Positions 28,403 to 35,969 of a stretch of DNA of 64,000 nt are shown here, piece after piece. Every line of letters begins with the position of its first letter. Position 1 is the first letter of the stretch. The DNA lies in contig CAWFRG010000013.1 in assembly GCA_963818205.1 (NCBI GenBank), positions 124,001 through 188,000 on the forward strand. Direction: 5' to 3'. Below the pieces are notes generated by a model. It ran no database searches. It was not told the origin of the DNA and saw only the letters and a list, made by a program, of their open reading frames with translations. This stretch comes from CAVVYV01 sp963818205 (GTDB lineage: Bacteria; Actinomycetota; Thermoleophilia; Solirubrobacterales; 70-9). The position numbers and the translations under genes were made by a program.

Positions 28403-30487
28403 ATGCGCTGGGATGACCAAAAGGTGGAGAGAGAACGGGGAAGAAGCCTCCCCGGTCTTGACGTCGAGCGCGTCCGCACCTTCGACGCGCCCGAGGCCCT
28501 CGGGATCAACTTCCACGAGGTTCGGGCGAAGTCGGCGCTGAACAAGGTCCCGGGCAGCTACCTCCCGTTCAACTACACGGTCAACGCCTTCAGGGGCTGC
28601 TCCCATGCGTGCACATACTGCGCTCGTCTGGGGAAACGCCGGTCCTCATGGCCGATGGTCGAGCGAGACCTCATCGCAGACCTCCGGATTGGGCGACAGA
28701 TCTACGGCACCGTCCGCGGTGGCGCACTACCGGCGCTACGTCGATGACCGAGGTGCTGGCCCACTGGCAGACCCTCAAGGACGCGTTACCGCGTGACGCT
28801 CGAGGACGGGACCGAACTGATCGCGAGTGGTGACCACCGGTTTCTGGACGAGCCGTGGCCAAGTGGAAGCACGTGACGGGTGCAGAGCAGGGAGGAGCCC
28901 GGCGCCCCCACCTGACCCTCAATGACGAGTTGGTCGGCGTCGGGCCAACTCGCCTCGGTCGCCTGACGACTCGCCGGAATATCGACGGCGGATATCTCTG
29001 CGGGATGATCCGAGGGGACGGCCAATCTCGGCTCGTACTCAGTATGCCCAGCCGGGGCGCCGGCATGGCGACCATTCATCGTTTCCGGCTCGCGCTGGCC
29101 GACTTCGAAGCGCTGCGCAGGACGCCGAATACCTCGCTGACGTCGAAATCCAGACCGATGGAGTTTCTCTTTCATGCTGCCGTCGGCAACCAGCGCGAGA
29201 TCCACGCGATCCGCACGTCGGCGAAGGGTCGCGTGAGACGCAATTCGGGAGGCTGATCAGCCTGGCCAAGCGATTGCTCGACGCAACGACTGGTGCAAGG
29301 GATTCCTTGGCAGGGATCTTCGACGCCGAGGGCAGTTTCGACAGCGGCGGCGGATAGCCAACACGCGATCGCTCAGTGCTAATCGACTGGATCACGTAGT
29401 GCTTTCGCAGCTCGACTTCCACTACGTCGTTGAGCAAACGGAGAAGCCCAACGGCCTCACGTACGTCCGGTTCGATGGTGGATTGAAGAGCAGGACTCCG
29501 GTTCTGCCAGACGGTTGATCCCGGCGATCAGCAGGAAGCGCTCGATCGAGGGGATCGCGCTCAAGTAGGACTGCGAAGTTGGGGTTGTAATCGATCGAGC
29601 CGCTGGGGAAGTCGGTCCGCATGTTCGACATCACAACCGGGACAGGCGATTTCATCGCCAACGGAGTCGTCAGCCATAACTGCTTCGCCCGGCAGAGCCA
29701 CACCTATCTGGACCTGAATGCGGGGCGGGACTTCGAGCGCGAGATCGTGGTCAAGGTCAACGTGCCGGAGCTGCTCCGGGCGGAGCTCAGCAAGCCGAGC
29801 TGGAAGAGGGAGCTGGTCGCCTTCGGCACCAACACCGACCCCTATCAGTGGGCCGAGGGGCGCTACAGGCTGATGCCGCCGATGCTGGAGGCGCTTCGCG
29901 ACACCGAGACCCCGGCCTCGGTCCTCAGCAAGTCGCCCCTGCCGTTACGCGATCTCGACCTCTACCTGGAGCTGGCAGAGGTCGCGGACGTGAGCGTCAA
30001 CTTCTCCGTGCCGACACTGGACGAGAAGGCGTGGCGGGCGACGGAGCCGCACACACCCCACCCGCGGAAGCGGCTCGAGGCCGTGGCGAAGTTCAACGAG
30101 GCTGGGATCCCCTCCGGGGTCCTGGTGGCACCGCTGATGCCGGGGATCAACGACGACCCGGAGCAGGTCGAGGAGATCGTCGGGATCGCCGAGGAGGCGG
30201 GCGCCACCTTCGTCAATGGGATCGGGCTCCACCTGCGGCCGGGGGTCAAGGAGGTCTTCATGTCCTGGCTCTCTGCCGCCCGCCCCGACCTGGTCCCACA
30301 CTACGAGCGGCTCTACGCGCGAGGTGCCTACCTGCGCGGCGAGGAGGGAAAGCGGCTCGGAGGCCTCGTGCGCGCGCCCAACCGCTCGCCGGACTCCCGC
30401 TACAGCCGGCGCGAGCGGCTCAAGGCCAAGCGCGAGGCGAAGCGCGAGGAGCTCGAGCCTCGAGTCGAGCAGACAAGCCTTTTCTGA
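28403..30487 (+). CDS. Rv2578c-family radical SAM protein interrupted by an intein
   Basis: Host protein: the N-extein (28403-28618) has LPGLDVERVRTF, INFHEVRAKSALNKVPG and YTVNAFRGCSHACTY. The C-extein (29681-30487) starts CFARQSHTYLDLN and continues with FGTNTDPYQWAEGRYRLM, TPASVLSKSPLPLRDLDLY and NGIGLHLRPGVKEVFMSWL, and ends in a Lys/Arg/Glu-rich tail. The spliced radical SAM motif reads C-SHA-C-TY-C, and the intein lies exactly before the third cysteine. This family is annotated across actinobacteria, sometimes as intein-containing; its reaction is unknown. Both extein parts are intact. The SOS box immediately upstream and the divergent udgX suggest a DNA-damage role, which is inference. 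Confidence 0.9.
28619..29680 (+). other. Intein with LAGLIDADG homing endonuclease (in the radical SAM gene)
   Basis: About 354 codons between the second and third cysteines of the radical SAM motif. Block A: Cys1 (28619-28621) then SGETPVLMADGR. Block B: RVTLEDGTELIASGDHRFL (near 28795-28850). The endonuclease has two LAGLIDADG-like motifs, YLCGMIRGDG (near 28990-29025) and LAGIFDAEGSF (near 29310). Blocks F/G: MFDITTGTGDFIANG then VVSHN with terminal Asn before +1 Cys (29681). These motifs sit in different frames, with at least five single-base breaks, so either the intein is decaying or it is hit by the same errors as neighbours. The splice residues Cys1, His-Asn and Cys+1 are all present. 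Confidence 0.9.
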
Positions 30488-30557
30488 GCCCTCAATCCCG
30501 GGCGGACGCGGTGGGGCGGCCCGGCGCCCCGCACACAAGAGCTTTCTCTACCACTCG

Positions 30558-30593
30558 GGTGGGAAATGCCCTAACCGGATCAGGATTCCCACC
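30558..30593. promoter_or_regulatory. Inverted repeat upstream of the sulfate transport operon
   Basis: GGTGGGAA (30558-30565) and TTCCCACC (30586-30593) form a perfect 8-base inverted repeat with a 20-base spacer. A related AAGGTGGGGA follows near 30606. It lies about 85 bases before the transporter start. It could be an operator for the Rrf2 regulator encoded downstream of the operon or an RNA hairpin; the sequence does not decide. Confidence 0.4.
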
Positions 30594-30678
30594 TTTTCAA
30601 GTCGCAAGGTGGGGATCTCTGCTAGCGTGCCGCCCGAATTGTCCAGTAAACAAATCAGGAAAGACCAAAAGGAAGAAG

Positions 30679-31731
30679 ATGATCAAGGAGAAAAAGAACC
30701 GCCTGCCGCGCGTCGCGGCACGGCTGGGGATCGCGGGGATCGCCCTGGCGGCGACGCTCGGGATCGCGGCTTGCGGCGACGACGACGAGCGGTGGGACGG
30801 TGGCGGAGGTGGCGGCGGAAAGATCGACCTGGTCGCCTACTCGACCCCGCAGCAAGCGTTCGAGGAGGGAATCATTCCCGCCTTCCAGGACACCTCTGGG
30901 GGCGAGGGCGTCGAGTTCTCGACCTCGTTCGGGTCCTCCGGTGATCAGCGGCGCGCCATAGAGGCGGGTCAGGCGGCGGATTTCGTCGACCTCTCGCTCG
31001 AGCCCGACATGGCCGCATTGGTCGAGGCCGGCAAGGTCCCCGCAGACTGGAACGCGGGTCAATACAAGGGAATCATCACCGACTCGGTCGTGACCCTTTC
31101 GGTGCGACCCGGCAACCCGAAGAACATCCAGACCTGGGAGGACCTGGTTACGGGGGATGTGGAGATCATCACTCCGAACCCGGCGACCTCCGGCGGCGCC
31201 AAGTGGAACATCATGGCCGCCTACGGCTCCCAGATCAAGCAGGGCAAGTCCGAGCAGGAAGCGCTGGACTTCGTCGCGAAGATCTTCGAGAACACCTCCG
31301 TTCTCGACGACAGCGCCCGCGACTCCCTCCAGACGTTCGCCAGCGGCAAGGGTGACGTCCTGATCGGCTACGAGAACGAGGCCCTCCAGGCTCAGGACGA
31401 GGGGATCGACCTCGAGTTCGTCATTCCCGATCCGACGATCCTGATCGAGAACCCCGCCGCGGTCACCACCGAGGCGCAGGACCCGGAGGCGGCGCAGGCG
31501 CTGCTCGACTTCATCCTCACCGATGAGGGCCAGCAGATCTTCGCCGACTACCACTACCGGCCAGTTGTCCCATCGGTCCTCGAGCAGAACAGGGACGCGT
31601 TCCCCGAGGTCCCGGGCCAGTTCACGATCGCCGACTTCGGCGGTTGGGCCAAGGCCGACGATGAGTTCTTCAACGACGAGACGGGCAAGGTCACGGAGAT
31701 CCTCCGTCAGCAGGGGGCACCGCTCGAGTAG
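30679..31731 (+). CDS. Sulfate/thiosulfate-binding lipoprotein
   Basis: Extracellular substrate-binding protein of a sulfate ABC importer, 350 residues. ATG 30679 begins MIKEKKNRLPRVAARLG, a hydrophobic segment and a lipobox ending GIAAC, so it is lipid-anchored; a DDDE and poly-Gly linker follows. The binding domain has LVAYSTPQQAFEEGIIPAF, FSTSFGSSGDQRRAI, ADFVDLSLEPDM and PNPATSGGAKWNIMAAYGS, the typical phosphate/sulfate-loop motifs of the Sbp/CysP family. The frame is intact. The permease genes follow in the same direction after a 20-base gap. Confidence 0.93.
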   Translation: MIKEKKNRLPRVAARLGIAGIALAATLGIAACGDDDERWDGGGGGGGKIDLVAYSTPQQAFEEGIIPAFQDTSGGEGVEFSTSFGSSGDQRRAIEAGQAADFVDLSLEPDMAALVEAGKVPADWNAGQYKGIITDSVVTLSVRPGNPKNIQTWEDLVTGDVEIITPNPATSGGAKWNIMAAYGSQIKQGKSEQEALDFVAKIFENTSVLDDSARDSLQTFASGKGDVLIGYENEALQAQDEGIDLEFVIPDPTILIENPAAVTTEAQDPEAAQALLDFILTDEGQQIFADYHYRPVVPSVLEQNRDAFPEVPGQFTIADFGGWAKADDEFFNDETGKVTEILRQQGAPLE

Positions 31732-31751
31732 AGGAACTACGAGCACCTGAG

Positions 31752-32597
31752 ATGACACCTCCGCCCGCAGACACAGCGGTAGCGACCCCGCCGAAGGTGG
31801 GCTTCCGAGCCCCCTTCGGCGGGGAGGTGCTCACCCGCGGGATCGTGCTCACCTGGCTGAGCCTGATCGTGTTGATCCCGCTCGCGGCGGTCGTGCTGCG
31901 CTCGACCGACGATGGCTTGAACGCGTTCTGGAACGCGATCTCGGAGCCCGAGGCAGTCGCCGCGATCAGGTTGACCGTGATCACGTCGCTGATCATCGTC
32001 GCGATCAACGCGGTGATGGGAACGCTGATCGCCTGGGTGATGGTGCGCGACGACTTCCGCGGCAAGCGCCTGGTCAACTCGGTGATCGACCTGCCGTTCG
32101 CGCTGCCGACGATCGTCGCCGGCCTCACGCTGCTCGCCCTCTACGGGCAGGACTCGCCGGTCGGCATCAACGTCACCTACACGAGGATCGCGGTGGGCCT
32201 GGCGCTGCTGTTCGTGACCCTGCCCTTCGTGATCCGGGCGGTGCAGCCGGTGCTTCACGAGCTCGACGAGGAGATGGAGGAGGCCGCCGCGTCGCTCGGC
32301 GCCACCAACACCCGGATCTTCCGCAGCATCATCCTCCCCAACCTGACCCCGGCGATCGTCGCCGGCTGCGCCTTGGCCTTCGCCAGGGCGATCGGCGAGT
32401 TCGGCTCGCTGGTGTTGATCACGGGCAACATCCCGTTCGACACCCAGGTCGCCTCCGTCTACATCTTCGGCCGGATCGAGAGCGACAACACCACGGCCGC
32501 CGCCGCGGTCTCGGTGCTGCTCCTCGTGATCGCGGTGCTCGTCCTCTTCGCCCTCAACCTGTTCGTCCGCTGGAGGAGCCGCCATGAGCGCGCCTAA
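31752..32597 (+). CDS. cysT: Sulfate ABC transporter permease (CysT/CysU)
   Basis: A 281-residue inner permease subunit with six hydrophobic helices and the EAA-type cytoplasmic loop EEMEEAAASLGATNTRIF...LPNLTPAIVAG contacting the ATPase. VINSVIDLPFALPTIVAG-like text (NSVIDLPFALPTIVAGLTLL) is typical of CysT. The start overlaps nothing upstream; the stop overlaps the cysW start by 14 bases. The frame is intact. Confidence 0.93.
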   Translation: MTPPPADTAVATPPKVGFRAPFGGEVLTRGIVLTWLSLIVLIPLAAVVLRSTDDGLNAFWNAISEPEAVAAIRLTVITSLIIVAINAVMGTLIAWVMVRDDFRGKRLVNSVIDLPFALPTIVAGLTLLALYGQDSPVGINVTYTRIAVGLALLFVTLPFVIRAVQPVLHELDEEMEEAAASLGATNTRIFRSIILPNLTPAIVAGCALAFARAIGEFGSLVLITGNIPFDTQVASVYIFGRIESDNTTAAAAVSVLLLVIAVLVLFALNLFVRWRSRHERA

Positions 32598-33468
32598 CCC
32601 ACTCGCCCGCTACGGCATGCGCGGCCTGGCGCTCGCCTACCTGGCCGCGATCCTGGTGATCCCGCTGGGGATGATCTTCTTCCGGACCTTCGAGGACGGC
32701 CTCCAGGCACCGCTCGACGCGATCACCAGTTCGGATGGCATCCACGCCTTCTGGATGACGATCGTCTGCGTCGGCATCGCGGTGCCGCTGAACACGGTGT
32801 TCGGCGTGCTCTGCGCCCTGATGCTCGTCCGCCAGAAGTTCCGGGGCAAGGGGCTGATCAACTCGGTCATCGATCTGCCCTTCGCCGTCTCCCCGGTCGT
32901 CATCGGGCTCTCCCTGTTTCTGATCTACGGGGAGGACGGCCTGTTCGGCGGCCCGCTCGCGGACGCGGGGATACAGATCATCTTCTCGACGCCCGGCCTG
33001 GTGCTCGCCACCGTCTTCGTCTCGCTTCCCTTCGTGGTCCGCGAGGTGATGCCGGTGCTCCAGGAGATCGGCACCGACCAGGAGCAGGCCGCCCAGACGC
33101 TCGGCGCGTCGCCATGGCAGACCTTCTGGCGGGTCACCCTTCCCTCGATTCGCTGGGGCGTCACCTACGGCGTCGTCCTGGCGACCGCCCGCGCGCTCGG
33201 CGAGTTCGGGGCCGTCAGCGTCGTCTCCGGAAAGATCTCGGGACAGACGGAGACCCTGCCGCTCTTCGTCGAGAACGAGTACACGAACTTCAACCTCGCG
33301 GGTGCCTATGCCGCGGCGATCGTGCTCGCGATCCTCGCCCTCACGGTGCTCTTCAGCATGAACTACCTTCAGCGGCGGTCTCGAAAGAGCGAGGCCGGCG
33401 ATGGCGACACGGATGCGACGCCAGGGACTGGCGTGCTCGTTCCACATCCGATCGAAAAGGAGGCCTGA
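32584..33468 (+). CDS. cysW: Sulfate ABC transporter permease (CysW)
   Basis: A 294-residue second permease, paralogous to CysT, with NSVIDLPFAVSPVVIGLSL and the EAA loop DQEQAAQTLGASPWQTFWRVTLPSI. A C-terminal polar tail precedes the stop at 33468. It overlaps cysT by 14 bases and is followed one base later by cysA, whose RBS AAAGGAGG lies in the end of this gene. The frame is intact. Confidence 0.92.
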   Translation: MSAPNPLARYGMRGLALAYLAAILVIPLGMIFFRTFEDGLQAPLDAITSSDGIHAFWMTIVCVGIAVPLNTVFGVLCALMLVRQKFRGKGLINSVIDLPFAVSPVVIGLSLFLIYGEDGLFGGPLADAGIQIIFSTPGLVLATVFVSLPFVVREVMPVLQEIGTDQEQAAQTLGASPWQTFWRVTLPSIRWGVTYGVVLATARALGEFGAVSVVSGKISGQTETLPLFVENEYTNFNLAGAYAAAIVLAILALTVLFSMNYLQRRSRKSEAGDGDTDATPGTGVLVPHPIEKEA

Positions 33469-33469
33469 C

Positions 33470-34463
33470 ATGGCCATTGAGGTCAAAGGCGTGACCAAGC
33501 GCTTCGGAGACTTCGTCGCCCTCGATGAGGTCTCGATCAAGGTGCCGGACGGAGGCCTGACCGCGCTGCTCGGCCCGAGCGGCAGCGGCAAGTCGACCCT
33601 GCTCCGGGTGATCGCCGGGCTCGAGCAGCCCGACGAGGGCCAGGTGCTGATCGAGGGCGAGGACAACACCGGGACGCGCGTGCAGGACCGAAACGTCGGC
33701 TTCGTCTTCCAGCACTACGCCGCCTTCAAGCACATGACCGTGTTCGACAACATCGCCTTCGGCCTCAAGATCCGGGGCAAGGGCAATGGCGCGATCCGCG
33801 AGCGAGTCAAGCAGCTGATCGACCTCGTCCACCTCACAGGGTTCGATCGGCGTTTCCCCAATCAGCTCTCCGGCGGCCAGCGCCAGCGGATGGCCCTGGC
33901 GAGGGCACTCGCCGTGGAGCCCCGGGTGCTCCTCCTCGACGAGCCGTTCGGCGCCCTCGATGCCAAGGTGCGCGAGGAGCTGCGCACCTGGCTGCGCCGC
34001 CTCCACGATGAGGTCCACGTGACGACGATCTTCGTCACCCACGACCAGGAGGAGGCGATGGACGTTGCCGAGCAGATCATCGTCATGAATGACGGCGGGG
34101 TCGAGCAGGCGGGAGAGCCGCGTGACCTCTACGAGAATCCGGCGTCGGAGTTCGTGATGGCCTTCGTCGGGCCGGCCCACCGCCTCGGCGAGGCCTGGGT
34201 TCGTCCGCACGACGTCGAGATCCGCCACGAGCCGAACGGGCAGACGATCGAGGCGCTGATCGACCGGGTCGTCCATCTCGGCTTCGAGGTCGAGGGTGGA
34301 GCTCACCCTCGAGGGAGGTGAGCACTTCTCGGTGCAGCTCACCCGGGATCAGGTCGAGGAGCTGGAGCTGGCCGAGGGGCAGATCGTCTTCGTCAGGCCT
34401 CGCGCCAGCCGGACCTTCAGCACCGGCGCAGCCGCGCCCGAGCCCGAACTGGAGACGGCCTAG
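33470..34463 (+). CDS. cysA: Sulfate ABC transporter ATP-binding protein, frameshifted near the 3' end
   Basis: ATPase that powers sulfate uptake. ATG 33470 (MAIEVKGVTKRFGDFVALD). Walker A is LGPSGSGKSTLL, Q-loop FVFQHYAAF, signature QLSGGQRQRMALARAL, Walker B VLLLDEPFGALDA, and switch His in IFVTHDQEEAMDVA. The C-terminal regulatory domain is split by one base near 34300; the reading then continues as VELTLEGGEHFSVQL and FVRPRASRTFS to the TAG at 34461-34463. It is last in the sulfate operon. Confidence 0.92.
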
Positions 34464-34534
34464 GACGGGTACGGATCGAGAGGAGCTGAGCGAGCCGGCA
34501 GGCCACCACCGGGTCGCGTCGCCGAGGACGACGG

Positions 34535-34991
34535 CTAACGCTGACTCCAGGCTTCCGCCGGCTCGCTCAGCTCCCTCACCTCGGCGGGCAGCTTGCCACT
34601 GACCACGTCGGCGAGGGTCACCTCGTCCATGATCGCGCGGAGGTTGGCCCGCACCGCGATCCAGACCTTCTGCAGCGGCTCCGCCTCGCCCCTGTACTCG
34701 AGGCTTTCGGGGCCCTGGCCGCGAACCGTCGCCAGCGGCCCCTCGACGGCACGGACGATCTCAGCGAGCACGATCTCGTCCGCCGGCTTCGCGAGCCAGT
34801 AGCCGCCCTGCGCCCCGCGCCGGCTGGCGACGATCCCGACGTGATTGAGCTCGCCGAGGATGTTCTCGAGGAACTTGAGCGGGATGTCCTGCGCGTCGGC
34901 GATCGCCTCGCCCTTGACCGGCTGATCGCCGCCGGCGGCCAGCTCGACCGCCGCCCGAACCGCGTAGTCGACCTTTGGCCGAGATCCTCAT
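34535..34991 (-). CDS. Rrf2-family transcriptional regulator, frameshifted
   Basis: A winged-helix regulator of about 150 residues. ATG 34991 starts MRISAK; one extra G near 34970 shifts the frame, after which VDYAVRAAVELAAGGD, DIPLKFLENILGELNHVGIVASRRGAQGGYWLAKPADEI and the C-terminal IVRAVEGPLATVRGQ follow. The three cysteines that bind Fe-S in IscR/NsrR are absent, so it is more like CymR-type sulfur regulators. It is convergent with the sulfate transporter operon, which makes a role in sulfur regulation plausible but unproven. Confidence 0.82.
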
Positions 34992-35056
34992 CCCGGCCAT
35001 CGCCCCGGCGAGCGAGCTGTCATTGCGCTCGCCGACACCTGAGACTCCGAAAATCG

Positions 35057-35138
35057 GCGCCCGATCTACGTCACCCGGGTCTAGACGCGCAGACTTTTAA
35101 TCTCGTGAGACATCCGGGTTCGAGTCCCGGAGGGCGCA
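35057..35138 (+). tRNA. tRNA-Lys (UUU)-like, degenerate
   Basis: The 3' half is convincing: anticodon loop CTTTTAA, T-arm CCGGGTTCGAGTCCCGG, and acceptor strand AGGGCGC followed by A. The 5' acceptor GCGCCC pairs with GGGCGC and a D-arm TCTA/TAGA is possible. However, the anticodon stem has two mismatches and the total length of 82 bases is too long for a lysine tRNA. Indels of the kind seen all over this window could explain this; otherwise it is a tRNA pseudogene or an integration scar. Confidence 0.55.
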
Positions 35139-35158
35139 CTTTCAGTCCGGTTCGCTAG

Positions 35159-35172
35159 CGAACATATGTTCG
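35159..35172. promoter_or_regulatory. LexA (SOS) box upstream of the HNH endonuclease gene
   Basis: CGAACATATGTTCG is a full match to the actinobacterial SOS box, and the palindrome extends to GCGAACATATGTTCGC. It is the same core as at 28389-28402. It lies about 63 bases before the proposed HNH start and 2 bases before an ATG at 35175, repeating the box-then-ATG layout seen at the radical SAM gene. Confidence 0.8.
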
Positions 35173-35235
35173 CTATGAGGGGCGGGGAAGGAGCTGAAAG
35201 GAACCCAAGCGCTCCCGTTCCGCTTCTGAAGAACC

Positions 35236-35710
35236 GTGGCCGTCCTCCGGATCCGAATCGGACGCGTCCGGTCTCGATCAAGCCGCTGCCGCCGACATGG
35301 ACTGACGGAGTTCGCGCAGTACAGCGCGGGTCCCAGGGCGCGGCTACCGCTGGTCATGCAAACGGTGCGTTGGAGAAGCGGTAACACGGCGCAAGCAGAG
35401 GTTGAAACGAATCCTCGTCGAGGAGGCGGGAGGCTGCTGCGCCGTATGCGGATACGACCGCTGCATCATCAATCTCGCCTTTCATCACGTTGATCCGGCG
35501 CAGAAGTCATTCGGGATCAACATGGGGAAGGGGAAGTCCATTGCGACCTTCCGGGAGGAGGCGAAGAAGTGCGTCCTCGTCTGCGCCAACTGCCACGGAG
35601 AGATCGAGGCGGGCTTGATCAAGAGCCCGCCGGCCGGTGCTAAGTTCGCCACCGCAGGAGGGCGCGGGCGGCCGAAGTCCGCCGCAGTTGCTCGCTATGC
35701 GCGCGCCTGA
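35236..35710 (+). CDS. HNH endonuclease-like protein, frameshifted
   Basis: About 155 residues. N-terminal zinc-knuckle-like part SRCRRHGLTEFAQY, then after a one-base shift near 35338, RGYRWSCKRCVGEAV, a basic helix TRRKQRLKRIL and the HNH core: EEAGGCCAVCGYDRCIINLAFHH (CxxC and His-His), NMGKGKSIATF, CVLVCANCHGEIEAG (CxxCH). The C-terminus is basic and Gly-rich. GTG 35236 is a reasonable start; ATG 35175 just behind the SOS box is the alternative and needs another frame change. Substrate DNA is unknown. A strong hairpin (35731-35760) follows the stop. Confidence 0.75.
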
Positions 35711-35730
35711 ACGACCCGCCTGGCGAGGCG

Positions 35731-35760
35731 GACGGGGGCGGCCTCCTGGCCGCCCCCGTC
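35731..35760. terminator. Strong 13-bp hairpin after the HNH gene
   Basis: GACGGGGGCGGCC (35731-35743), loop TCCT, then GGCCGCCCCCGTC (35748-35760) form a perfect 13-base-pair stem. No T-run follows on either strand, as is common for terminator-like hairpins in high-GC actinobacteria. It lies between the convergent HNH gene (stop 35710) and purH (stop 35970) and could serve both. The rest of the 35711-35969 gap holds no other structure I can support. Confidence 0.65.
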
Positions 35761-35969
35761 GCCAGGATCCCTGTGTGTCGGCAGTCACGCGCCTGACTCC
35801 CCCAGATCGGCGATGCCGGCCCTTCTCCCCGGGATCTCTCCCCGTTCCTCCCTGGTTCCCCCCTAAGTCGGGGTTCTCTCTCCTCCATGGCGCGATCCCA
35901 TCAGGCCGGAGCCGCCGAGTATGTGTCGCGGGTCACCCAGTGACCAGCCTCACGAAAGGGCTCGGAGCG

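Noticed and set aside
28609..28833. Short frame with SSGETPVLMADGR and TEVLAHW as a separate small gene
   Set aside because: These are intein block A and following residues displaced by indels, not an independent gene.
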